Both the position numbers and the translations under genes were made by a program. Of a DNA stretch of 64,000 nt, positions 1-10,600 are shown piece by piece. Positions within the stretch are counted from its first letter, which is position 1, and the number at the start of each line of letters is the position of its first letter. Where the stretch lies: the NCBI RefSeq assembly GCF_040802235.1, contig NC_133161.1:14029001-14093000 (forward strand), given 5' to 3'. Source of the stretch: Manis javanica. Taxonomy: Eukaryota > Chordata > Mammalia > Pholidota > Manidae. The notes beneath the pieces are model-generated. The model was not told the DNA's origin and did not search any database. It saw only the letters and a list, made by a program, of their open reading frames with translations.

Positions 1-260
1 TATACAATGGGGAAAAGACAACTTCTTCAGTAACTGGTGTTGGGAAAACTGGACAGCTACATGTAAGAGAATGAAACTGGATTTCTGTTTAACTCCATAT
101 ACAAAAGTAAATTCAAAATGGATCAAAGACATGAATGGAAGACATGAAACCATAACACTTAGAAGAAAACATAGGCAAAAATCTCTTGAACACAAATAAG
201 CATTAGCAACTTTTTCCTGGACATATCTCTTTGGGCAAGGAAAACAATAAAAAATGAACA
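1..260 (+). mobile_element. L1 ORF2 C-terminal fragment (left part)
   Basis: This is sense-strand LINE-1 sequence from the 3' part of ORF2. It continues at 1042 after a 781-bp insertion. The piece up to about 260 and the piece from 1042 join across a 12-bp duplication (AAAAAATGAACA at 249-260 and 1042-1053). The frame contains stops, so it is a dead copy. It lies within TTC26 intron 2, antisense to that gene. Confidence 0.85.
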
Positions 261-1041
261 AGATGCCCTGGAAGATGACTGGTTAGCCAGAGACGGGTAA
301 GATTCCTCAAGGGAGGAACAACCTAAGACAGGCACAGTCGCAGGGGGGCCATCAGGTGAGAATTTGGGGATCAACAGAGGTGAGGCTCAGAACCTCAACC
401 CCCCTGCTTTGAGAGAAATCTTCTGCATCCGTGGATGTTTTGCTGCCCTTGTCTAGCCTGGATTAATACTTAGTCCAGAGGCACACACCTGATCATCTGA
501 TCACCTACATTTGCCCTCTTATAGCACTAAACTATGTTTTCTACCTCTATCTTGCATCTACCTACCACTTCAGCATTTTATTAAAAATAAAAATAATAAT
601 AATAATAAAGGGAGAAATGTGGGATCAACATATAAATCAAGTACAAAAATCAAACGAATATTCATATTTGACCTGATTGTTTATAGGTCATAATGCGTGA
701 TCAAAACCGAAAGTTTCTGTGATGAATGCCCTTGTACTGTTCACCATGTAAGAATTTATTCACTATGTAAGAATTCGTTCACCATGTAGGAACTTGTTTG
801 TTATGCTTCAGAAGATTGAAGACTGACGAGAATTAGACTTGAGATGGATTAATGATTGTACATTGAGCATTGACCCCCCTATACTGAATTTTATTGTTGT
901 TAACAACCATTTGATCAATAAATATGAGAGATGCCCTCTCAAAAAAAAAAAAAAAAAAACCTGTCAGGCGATAGCCATTACCTGCCATTTACAGATGTAG
1001 ATACTGCCATTTACAAATATAGATACTAGAATCACAAAAAA
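261..1041 (+). mobile_element. L1-mobilised ERV 3'-end transcript (copy A)
   Basis: This retroposed copy sits inside an L1 and is flanked by a 12-bp target-site duplication. Reading rightwards there is ERV-like internal sequence (about 261-606), a purine tract (607-617), then an LTR-like segment starting TGTGGGATC at 618. That segment has AATAAA at 917-922 and ends at 940 in a 19-base A run (941-959). PPT-U3-R-poly(A) is what the 3' end of a retroviral mRNA looks like, and the long duplication plus A-tail is the L1 signature. I infer an ERV mRNA copied by L1 enzymes. About 70 extra bases and a second A run follow (960-1041). No intact reading frame is present. Confidence 0.75.
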
Positions 1042-2095
1042 AAAAAATGAACAGGAGGACTACATCAAACTAAAAAGCTTCTGTACAGCAAAGGACACCA
1101 TCAGTGGAACAAAAGGCAACCTACAGTATGGAGAATACATTCAAAAATGATTTATCAAAAAAGGGGTTAACACCCAAAAAATATAAAAAACTCAAATGCC
1201 TCAACACCCCCCACCAAAAAAATATCCTCATCAAAAAATGGGTGTAGGACTGTAACACTTTTCCAAAGAAGAAATACAAATGGCCAACAGGCACATGAAA
1301 AGATGCTCCACTTTGCTATTCATCAGGGAAATAAAAATTAAAACCACAAAGAGATATCACCTCACACCAGTTAGAATGACCACTATCCAAAAGATAAGAA
1401 ATAACAAATGCTGGAGAGAGTGCAGAGAAATAGAAACCCTCCTACACTGTTGGTGGGACTTCAAATTTGGTGACTGCTGTGGAAAGCAGTACGTAGTTCC
1501 CTCAAAAAAGTAAAAATAGAAATACCATAAGACCCTGTAATTCCACTTCCAGGAATTTACCCAACGAAAAAAAAATCCCTGATTTTAAAAGATATATGCA
1601 CCCCTATGTTCACTGTTGCATCAAAACAATAGCCAAGATACAGGAGCAACCTAAGTGTCCGTCGATAAATGAATTTATAAAGGTGTTGTACATATACAAT
1701 GGAATATTATTCATCCATAATAAGAGAAATCCTTCTTTTTGTAACAACATGGATGGACCTAGAGGGTATTATGCTAAGTGAAATAAGCTAGATGGGGAAA
1801 GACAAAATAGCAGTAGACTCACAGACACTGTGAAGTGACTGGTGGTTACCACCAGGGAGGGCTGGGTGGGTGGGTTGGGAGGGGTGTGGGATAAAAGGGC
1901 ACAAAAATTTTCAATCATAATATATGTAACAGGGATGGTAGTACGGCATGGAGAATATAGCCAATGATCCTATAACATCTTCCTATGTAACTGCATTAGT
2001 GGGAGTGAGGATTTAACAAAGTGGGTAACGGTTGAACCACTATATTGTATACTTGAAACCAATACAAGATTGTATATAAGCTACTTCAATAAACT
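1042..2095 (+). mobile_element. L1 ORF2 end and 3' UTR (right part)
   Basis: This continues the L1 started at position 1: degraded ORF2 C-terminus to about 1790, then the 3' UTR. It includes a G-rich stretch near 1850-1890 and a poly(A) signal AATAAA at 2088-2093. Short open stretches at 1280-1513 and 1596-1781 are fragments of this degraded ORF2, not genes. Confidence 0.85.
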
Positions 2096-3251
2096 ACTGT
2101 TTATTGTCTCAGAGAGCTCATGAGACTTCATAACCCAAAACCATGGCAATTCCCAGTACCATATGCCATGGCACTTTGATTGGCTACCTAGCAGTGTAAA
2201 CATAGAGCACAGCCTCCTTGAGAACTCAAAGCCACTGGGGGAAATACACAATAAGGAAAATGTGGTCATTGCCTTAAAGAAATGAGAGAAGAGAAACAGA
2301 GACTGACAACTATTAGACATATACCTACCACTGAGTCCACTGATTTACAAAGCTAGAAGGTCCTTCCAAGTCAATTCCCCCCTTTAAAGATGAGAAAGCT
2401 GATACCAAAAATTGAAACAAGGTGCTCAACACCATAGTAAAAAACACAGGACTATACATGGAAGACTGAGGAAGATAAGCAATGCTAATTAAGACAATCA
2501 TTGTTGATGATTAGGAGGAATATAGCTACAGTATCATCTAGAGAAATGACTGTAGCACAAGACAACCAAGCTGTGCTGTCAAAACCCTTTTTTGGTGCAC
2601 CCCTTCATTCTCCTAACACATGTGCTCCTGCAAAGCAGTTTCTCAAAGTGCAGTGTCCTTGGACCCTCTACATCAGAAGCTCTTAGGCCGCTTACCAAAC
2701 ATGCAGGTTCCTGAACACCACTGTAGACTGATTCTGTAAAGAATCAGAATCCCTAGGGCAGGAGTAGGAATATGTATTTTGAATAAGTACCCTAGGTAAT
2801 TCCGATGCATATTTAAAGTTGAGAACTACTGCCATAGAGATTATAAAGATTATCTGGTGATACAGTATTTTAGACAATAAGCATGAAGCATGGTAGAATT
2901 ATTTAAATATAACTAAAATTTTATAATATGTAATAGTAATAAATCATAAGTTGATCAGGGGTGGGTATAAACAGTGTGTGAACTGACACTATATTAAATG
3001 TTCCTTCATATTTTTAGGTTGTATTCACCATCAATGGGACTAGACATAAAGCATCCCTCAAGAAATAACTCTTTTTAGATCTAGATCACCTTTAATCAAA
3101 AAGTTTATAGGTTTTTGGAATCTGGAATCTGTGCCCGAAGAAATTTACGGGAAGCCCCAGAATGCACCCACCTGTTCAAACAGCATGGCAACCAGCATTC
3201 ATCTATATTCTGGTATTTACTTCATAAAAAGAAAACTTCTTTGGACGTTAC
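2096..3251 (-). other. TTC26: TTC26 intron 2 (5' part)
   Basis: Non-coding sequence following the exon 2 splice donor (GTAACG reading leftwards from 3251). It contains a MER5A-like fragment at about 2640-2840. I found no further TTC26 exon to the left, so the next exon lies outside the window. Confidence 0.7.
2640..2840 (+). repeat. MER5A-like hAT remnant
   Basis: This matches the recognisable layout of the non-autonomous hAT element MER5A: a start resembling TCTCAAAGTG, a middle with AGAATC, and an end resembling TTGAGAACTACTGCC. It is old and diverged. Confidence 0.6.
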
Positions 3252-3389
3252 CTCCAATAGGGTAATAGCTCCAGTGAAATCTCTTTGTGAAAGTAGCTCC
3301 TCTAGTTTTGGTATCTTCCTACCTTTCTTCTTTCTTTTGTCAATGTGCGGTGGGCCCCCGCCTACAGCAGGTTTGGCTCTTGAAAGCAT
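3252..3389 (-). CDS. TTC26: TTC26/IFT56 coding exon 2
   Basis: Forty-six codons on the minus strand encode the N-terminus of the tetratricopeptide protein TTC26 (IFT56, DYF-13). This is an IFT-B subunit that moves cargo into cilia. The peptide begins MLSRAKPAVG, continues through a basic stretch (DKRKKKGRKIPK), and ends RDFTGAITLLE just before the first TPR. The acceptor is a pyrimidine-rich tract ending TTTTACAG at 3390, and the donor is GAG|GTAACG at 3252/3251. Both ends are in phase 0. The open frame reading into the intron on either side is not coding. The exon 1 donor at 3813 supplies one more ATG, giving the MMLSRAKP start I recall for the human protein. The rest of the gene is to the left of the window. 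Confidence 0.93.
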
Positions 3390-3813
3390 CTGTAAAAGAA
3401 ACGACAGATACAGCTGTCTGACCCAATTCCGATGGTCAGTTTTTAACTGAGATTGATAGCGCCAGGATTTACAAGGAACCCCGGGAAAGCCTATTCCAAC
3501 TCTTTTCGTCACACGTAATTTACTAAACGGGTCATCCTCCGTACTTGTGCTGAACCAAACAGCTACTCACAACTTAATTATCTTCATTAGAGTGAGGTAA
3601 GAGATGCTTTTGCGCAGCTCGGGTGTGGGGAGATGGAAAAGCAGGAGGGAAGAGAGCATCGAGGTGTTTACAGTTGCACCTCTCTTCCCCGTGGGAACCG
3701 AAGGAGGGCAGAGCGATCGTCCTCTGCGCACACGCCTAGACAAACCAGAAGTGTGCTCTAACTAGAGTCTTAGGAACTACTCAAAGTTAACCCTCAAGCT
3801 CAGAGCCACTAAC
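3390..3813 (-). other. TTC26: TTC26 intron 1
   Basis: A 424-bp intron bounded by donor GTTAGT (reading leftwards from 3813) and acceptor TTTTACAG (ending at 3390). No repeat is recognised in it. Confidence 0.75.
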
Positions 3814-4000
3814 CATCTTGACGTCTGTTCTGTGAGCCCCCTCCACAGACTGACAGCAAAGGCCGGGCCTCTGTGCTTCGCTGCATCCACACAGGTCGCT
3901 CTGTCTCCACGGTAACCCTGTGGGCGGGGGAGCCGGTCCGTCTCGGAGAAGCGCTCGCCAGAGAAACCAGTTGCTTAGTTTCTTGGTTCCGTTCCGCTTC
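3814..4000 (-). other. TTC26: TTC26 exon 1 (5' UTR plus initiator ATG)
   Basis: The first exon is GC-rich and ends CGTCAAG-ATG directly at the splice donor GTTAGT. The coding part is only the ATG at 3816-3814. Its right edge, the transcription start, is not visible and 4000 is nominal. Splicing to exon 2, which itself opens with ATG, gives two consecutive methionines. The alternative is that only the exon 2 ATG is used. Confidence 0.65.
3903..3916 (-). promoter_or_regulatory. X-box (RFX) motif, TTC26 promoter
   Basis: GTCTCC-AC-GGTAAC fits the RFX X-box consensus GTNRCC(N0-3)RGYAAC with one mismatch, in the fourth base of the left half. RFX factors drive intraflagellar-transport genes in animals, and this motif lies about 90 bp upstream of the TTC26 initiator ATG. 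Depending on the true start site it lies in the promoter or the 5' UTR. Confidence 0.55.
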
Positions 4001-4186
4001 CGCCGCTGCGGGAATGGAAGTTCCTTTCTGAGGAGAGCGTGTGTTTCTGTGCTGTGAGTGAGGTTTTGTGTCTCTGTTTTTTAGTTTACTTTAGGGGAAA
4101 ATTAAGTATAGAGTGATATATTTTTTCAAATACAAATTTCCTGGGAAAGTGATTTTCAAGGACCACTTCCGATTTTGACCGCGTTG

Positions 4187-4200
4187 GGCTCCATAGCAAC
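4187..4200 (-). promoter_or_regulatory. Second, weaker X-box-like site
   Basis: GGCTCC-AT-AGCAAC has a perfect right half-site and two mismatches on the left. A CRE-type TGACGT lies just beyond at 4221-4226, in CpG-rich sequence. This is a better position for a promoter-proximal element if transcription of TTC26 starts near 4000. Confidence 0.4.
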
Positions 4201-4269
4201 CCCTGGCTCTGACTGGCTCGTGACGTCCGCCTCTGGCCGGCGCGGGAAGCTTAGAAAATAATTTGCTGC

Positions 4270-4975
4270 TGAACCGAAGAAGCAGGTTTCTGGAGGGGAG
4301 AGTTCACCAAAATAGTTTTTTTTTCATGGACACTCTTAACACACAACACACAAAAAGGAACTATAATAAATATGTGTTTATTGGAGGACTTAATTTATCT
4401 TACTCCTGAACCTAGTAGTGTAAAATATCGAAAGTGGAATGTTAGAGGGAGAAGGGACCTGAAAGGACATGCAGCCCCACCTTGAGAATTAACAGACTAA
4501 AGAACTAACACCACCTGGGGAAATGATACTCTCAAGTGTGTGGGTTGTTGTGGCATAGCTAAGCACATCACATGCCGCTCTGTAAAACTAGCTCTAGAGA
4601 CTCAAGTAGGGCACAAGCTCATTGAAGGCAGTTAAGATTTCTTAGATTCTCTTGCATAATCCTCGCGCCCCAGCCCCTGCCTTCCCCTACTTCCCCTCGG
4701 CGCCCCTAATCACTTGGAGAGACAATGAATGATTACATATCTTAATTCACTGATACATGAGTTTTGTATACACACACGTCAATATATAGAGACACAGACC
4801 AGGCACATGCATAGACTTGAGGGATGCAAAGATTCACCAGCACTAGACTTAACAAATCTTTTGGTTCCAAATATCAGAATTATCCATAATTTTGGTTTAA
4901 TTTAAAATAAAATTATTTTTGACTCCCTTTTACAGAATAGTCTCTAAATTTTTTTATAATCACTTTATTGAGTTA
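4270..4975. other. Intergenic, no feature recognised
   Basis: AT-rich sequence to the right of the TTC26 promoter. I see no gene and no repeat that I can name. Confidence 0.5.
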
Positions 4976-5328
4976 TGTAAGTCCGGGGAGAAGAAATCTC
5001 AGGGCAAAATACCTCTAAAACCGAAATCATTCAAAGGGAGAAATAAAGTTCAAAATCCGTATATTCCTTACAAATTGCAGTCCGCGGCCGTTTCTCTTTC
5101 CTGCTCCAGCAGAAGCAAAACCAGCCCTCACCCTCACCTCTCAGGTACAGATATGTCCTCCATTGCCCAAGTAATTACCCATTGATATGGAGATGAACTT
5201 ATCTCCACCTCTGAGGAATGATACAAATGCACTAAAGCCATACTTCTTTCCACTTCTGAACACCTATTAATATGGAGATGTACTAAACCCAGCCGAGATA
5301 TTCTGGAAATACTACAATTTTACCCACA
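4976..5328 (+). mobile_element. Solo LTR, family 1, copy 1
   Basis: A 353-bp element starting TGTAAGTCC and ending ACCCACA. It is flanked on both sides by the 4-bp duplication GTTA (4972-4975, 5329-5332). The internal AATAAAGTT, TG/CA ends and 4-bp duplication suggest a gammaretrovirus-like (class I) ERV solo LTR. Related copies lie at 6266, 17273 and 30655. Confidence 0.8.
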
Positions 5329-5544
5329 GTTATCATTCAGATACCATGAAACTCACCCTTCTAAGGTATACAATTCAGTAGTTTTGAATATACAGATATC
5401 CCTGCTTTTCAAAAGTTTACATTACACCACTTTGGCTTTTAGGAAAGACCTACATTAATACCTGTTTTGCTAACTGAAAGAAATCTAAAGAGGAATTTAG
5501 CTTTTATGAAAAATGGTGAAATGGGAAAATAGTTATGCCGCGGT

Positions 5545-6095
5545 TCTTGTTTGCAAAGTCAAAGAATGAGCTTCACAAATACCCAAGGTAGGAGAGCCAC
5601 AGAGAGGCTTTTATTTAGAAATAAAATAAGAGGAAAGAGCTCCTAGCTCTCTCCAGGAGGGGACAAGAGAGCCTGGGGTGGTGTGTTGTCTAGGGGATTT
5701 ATAGGCAGTTGAGGATTTTTGGGAATTGAGGGTTTAGGGTGTGGACTTGTACCACCTGCCCTGCCCTCAAGGTGGGCTGGGTTGTTATCTGTTTGCCAGG
5801 GCTGTTTACAGTGAAGTCACAGGTTATGCTGAGATACCCTTGCGGAACACTCAAACATTCCAGGCCAAGTTGTTCCTGGCCTTTGACCTTTAACTGATCT
5901 CACTGAAGATGTCTATATTCTTAGCCTAGTATCTTTACCCTAGAGATTAGTGTGACCTTGAATTTCCATAATGCTGAACACAGAGTGTCAATAGGGACTT
6001 TACATTGTTACATTGCTTTGACTGTAAATATCTTGCCTGGCTTTTTCCGGAGGCCCTCACCCTACTCCGTCTAAGCCCATGGTCCCTGTCTCAAT
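5545..6095 (-). mobile_element. Probable LTR, minus orientation
   Basis: A roughly 550-bp GC-richer block with AAATAAAATAAG near its left end and a CA-ending right edge (about 6095), inserted within an older repeat. It looks like an ERV LTR read from the minus strand. I could not settle its target-site duplication, so the edges are approximate. Confidence 0.4.
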
Positions 6096-6265
6096 AGTGT
6101 TCCATATTGTTTTTCTGACGTAGAAGAGGCACACACTCCGAGCAGTGAGAGTGGTCCCGTCAAGCTCCTTGCTCATAACTATGTTCAGTATCAGCATCAT
6201 GACACCAGAGCTTTGAACTGTGTCCGTGCTGTGCTTTATCTCAATTTATTTTGTGCATCCATTAA

Positions 6266-6599
6266 TGTAAGTCCTGGGAAAGGAAATCCTGGGACAAAAT
6301 ACCTCTAAAAACCGAAATCAAAGGGAGAAAGAGTTTAAAATCCGTTTATTGCTTACAAACTGCAGTCTGGGGCCCTTTCTCTTTCCTGCTCTGGCAGAAG
6401 CAAAACTGGCTTCTCAGGTACAGATATGCCCTCTGTTGCCCAGGTAATCACCCATTGATATGGAGAACTTCTCTCCCCCCCTGAGGATATGCAAATGCAC
6501 TAAAGCCATACTTCTTTCCACCTCTGAACGCCTATTGATAGACAGATGTATGTACTAAAGCCAAGTGAGATATTGTGGAAATACTACAAGTTACCCAGG
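6266..6599 (+). mobile_element. Solo LTR, family 1, copy 2
   Basis: Same family as 4976-5328: start TGTAAGTCC, internal AAGGGAGAAA, and end TTACCCAGG, which is a decayed form of ACCCACA. The flanks are TTAA on the left and TTAG or GTTA on the right, so the duplication is imperfect. Confidence 0.75.
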
Positions 6600-6779
6600 G
6601 TTAGCAAGATGTGTTCTGGAGTACCAGAAAATCCTGAGAGGGGACTAGGCTTTTTTCAGTCTAGAAACACTTAAGGATTTCCATATAAATTAGTGGTAAT
6701 TGCCTCTTTGCTTTATGCTATTTGGGCTTCTGGAAAGCTTTATAAGAACGCTCTGCTTTCAGATAGTGGGGGAAACCCA

Positions 6780-7690
6780 TCTTCACGAGGTATATCATCA
6801 CCATTATAGAATTCCAGAACACTTCCGTCATCCTAAATAGAAACCCACATCCATCAGCAGTTATGCAACATTTCCCAACTCTCCCCACCCTCCAGCAACC
6901 ACTAATCTATTTTTTGTCTATTGATTTGCCTATTCTGAGTGTTTCATGTAAATGAAATCATACAGAGATCTACGTATAGTCTAAATATTGAAAAATTTTA
7001 AATCTCCCTGGAAAACTGCTAAGTAAAAATGTTTTATCCTCCCATTTTAACAAATACACTGTCATGAAGGTCAAGCCCCAACTTAGAATTCTCAGACTTA
7101 ATTCTGTTGCTCGAGATGGCAGTGTGGAGAGAGCCAGTCACAGCCCTCAGCCCATGCCCTTCTCTTTTTTGTTCAGGCTGCATCCTATACCATGAGGGGC
7201 TTCATGCATCTGTGTGGACACCCACCCCACAAACGCATAGTCACCCGCTCTCCTATTAGCTGTCCTCCTCTGAAAGGTCCAAAGGGAGGACAGATGCAGG
7301 AAAAAGACTTGCTCAGGCGGAGAAACAGGCTTGGGCTTGTATGGGTGGGGAATTTAGAGTCCTGAGCACCATAATGTGGTGAAAAGACCTGCAAGAAATC
7401 CCTAGCTCCTTGGCCTCTTCATGCCTGGTGTAGGGTGAAGTCAGAGCACAGAACCAGAGCTCGGGCCCCTCTCACCAGCGTTTAAGGGCATACTGTAAAC
7501 AACCTGGTGATGTTGCTAAATCTATTGAAATGACCTCTGATTTCTAGTAGTTTGGGATATTGCTTTAAGCTTCAAAATCCCTGTACAGGCTATTTGAACT
7601 ATGTTAATAATTATGAAGGGCAGGATATGGTACTGAGTATAGTTGTAAGAAGTTTTTATTCCCAACTACAGCCTAAGAATCTAAGGTATT
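6780..7690. other. Old L1 scrap, otherwise nothing specific
   Basis: About 6790-6990 is a minus-oriented L1 3' UTR fragment, with the familiar run through CCAGCAACCACTAATCTATTT. The remainder to 7690 shows no recognised feature. Confidence 0.5.
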
Positions 7691-10600
7691 ATGGTATAGG
7701 TCTTTCACCTCCTTGGTTAGGTTTATTCCTCGGTATTTTATTCTTCTAGATACAATTGTAAATGGAATTGTTTTCCTGATTTCTCTTTCTGCTAGTTCAT
7801 CATTAGTGAATAGGAATACAATAGATTTCTGTGTATTATTTTTGTATCCTGCAACTTTGCTGAATTCAGTTATTAGTTCTAGTAGTTTTGGGGTGGATTT
7901 TTTAGACTTTTGTATGTACAATATCATGTCATCTACAAACAGTGACAGTTTCACTTCCTCCTTACCAGTCTGAATACCTTTTATTTGTCTATGTTGTCTG
8001 ATTGCCATGGCTAGGACCTCCATTACTACATTGAATTAAAGTGGGAAGAGTGGGCATCCTTGTCTTGTTCCCAATCTTAAAGGAAAAACTTTCAGCTTTT
8101 TGCTGTTAAGTATTGTTAGGAGAAAGACAGAAATAAGCGGATGGAAAGGAGAAAGGGCCCCCCAAAGATGACTCAGGGAGTTGATCAAATAGAGCCAGAA
8201 AGCCAGAAATGACTTAGAAAGTTAATCAGATGAAGCCACAGGGTCCAAGTGACTCAGGAAATGTTCACAGTCTCCCCAGATAAGAAACATCAGAGGCACA
8301 GGCACAGCACAGTCCCTGTACCCATTTCACCAATCAGAACAAGCCTAGAGAGCTGACAACTGTCAATCAAGGACCTCTCTGCCCTGCCAAAACCACATAA
8401 AAGAAGCCTCAGAGTGAGCTTCCATGCCTGCCTGTCTTATCTTAGGCTGGCCCACTGTGTTACTCTATGCAGGGTGCATTAAAACTTACTCGGCTTTCTT
8501 GACTTTGGTCTCTTGTCTCACTATATCTGACTTCCCTGTGACACTGAGCCAAGTCCTTTCCTTCCTAACAGTATGATGTTGGCTGTGCGTTTGTCATATA
8601 TGGCCTTTATTATGTTGAGGTACTTGCCCTCTATACCCATTTTGTTGAGAGTTTTTATCATAAATAGATGTTGAATTTTGTCAAATGTTTTATCAGCATC
8701 TATTGACATGATCATGTGATTTTTGTCCTTTTTGCTGATATGGTGTATGATGTTGATGGATTTTTTATTATTGTGCCATCCTTGTATCCCTGGAATAAAT
8801 CCTACTTGGTCATAATGAATAATCCTTTTGATATATTTTTGAATTTGGTCTGCTAATATTTTGTTGAGTATTTTTGCATCTATGTTCATCAAGGAAAGGA
8901 CATTGGACTATAATTTTCTTTTCTTGTGGTGTCTGCCTGGTTTTGGTATTAGAGTGATGCTGGCCTCATAGAATGAGTTTGGAAGTATTCCCTCTTCTTC
9001 TATTTTTTGGAAGACATTAAGGAGGATGGGTATTACGTCTTCACTAAATGTTTGATAAAATTAAGAAGTTTAAGCAGTGAAGCCATCTGGCCCAGGAGTT
9101 TTGTTCTTAGGTACACTTTTATTACCAGCTCAATTTCATGCTGGTAATTGATCTGTTTAGAATTTCTATTTCTTCCTGGATCAGCCTTGGAAGGTAGTAT
9201 TTTTCTAGAAACTTGTCCATTTCTTCTAGGTTATCCGGTTTATTAGCATATAAATATTCACAGTATTCTCTAATAATTCTTTGTATTTCTGTGGTGTCCA
9301 TAGTAATTTTTCCTTTCTCATTTCTGATTCTGTATATGTGTGTACACTCTATTTTTCTTGATAAGTCTGGCTAGAGGTGTATCTATTTGGCTTATTTTCT
9401 TGAAGAACCATCTCCTGCTTTCATTGATTCTTTCTGTTGTTTTATTCTTCTCAATTTTATTTATTTCTATTCTAATCTTTATCATGTCCTTCCTTCTACT
9501 GACTTTGGGCCTCATTTGTTCTTCTTTTCCTAATTTCATTAATTGGAAGTTTAGATTATTCATATGGGATTGTTCTTCTTTCCTGAGGTAAGCCTGTATT
9601 GAAAATACTTCCCTCTCAGCATGGCCTTTGCTGCATCCCACAGATTTTTGCAGTGTTGAATTATTGTTGTCATTTGTCTCCATGAATTGTTTGATCTCTG
9701 TTTTTATTTGGACATTGATCCATTGATTATTTAAGACCGTATTGTTAAGCCTCCATGTGTTTGTGGACTTTTTTCTTTTCTTTGAATAATTTATTTCTAG
9801 TTTCATACCTGTGTTGTCTGAGAGCTGGTTGGTACAATTTCAATCCCTCTGAATTTACTGAGGGTCTTCTTGTGGCCTAGTATAGGATCTATTCTTGAAA
9901 CTGTTTCATGTGTACTTGAAAAGAATGGGTATCCTGCTGCTTTTAGGTAGAGTGTTCTGTAGATGTCTGTTAGGTCCATCTGTTCTAATGTGTTGTTCAG
10001 TGCCTCTGTGTCCTTACTTAATTTCTGTCTGGTTGATCTGTCCTTTGGAATGAGGGGTGTGTTGAAGTCTCCTAAAATGATTACATTGCATTCTATTTCC
10101 CCCTTTAATTATGTTAGTATTTGTTTCACATATTTAGGTGCTCCTATTTTGGGTACATAGATATTTATAATGGTTATACCCTCTTGTTGGACTGACCCCT
10201 TTATTGTTATGTAATGTCCTTCTTTGTCTCTTGTTACTTTCTTTGTTTTGAAGTTTATTTTGTTTGATACAAGTACTGCAACTCCTGCTTTTTTCTCCCT
10301 ATTATTTCCATGAAATATCTTTTTCCATCCCTTCACTTTCAGTCTGTGTATGTCTTTAGGTTTTAATTGAGTGTCTTGTAGGCAACATATAGATGGGTCT
10401 AATTTTTTTATCCATTCAGTGACTCTATGTCTTTTAATTTGTGCATTCAGTCCATTTACATTTAGGGTGATTATGGATAGATATGTACTTATTGCCATTG
10501 CAGGCTTTAGGTTCAAGGGTAGCTTCTTTACTATCTAACAGTTTAACTTAACTCACTTAGTATGATATTTCAAACACAATCTACAGGTTCTTTACTTCTC

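Larger units (their letters stand above)
5393..6780. repeat. Ancient repeat split by two younger LTRs
   Basis: Segments at about 5393-5540, 6095-6265 and 6600-6780 look like one old interspersed repeat, ending near AACGCTCTGCTTTCAGATAG. They are separated by an LTR-like insert (about 5545-6095) and by the solo LTR at 6266. I do not name the family. Confidence 0.4.

Noticed and set aside
1280-1781. Short plus-strand ORFs
   Set aside because: They are pieces of L1 ORF2 C-terminus and 3' UTR, not host genes.
3115-3450. 111-codon plus-strand frame across TTC26 exon 2
   Set aside because: It is antisense to a clearly recognised exon with proper splice sites and has no recognisable content.
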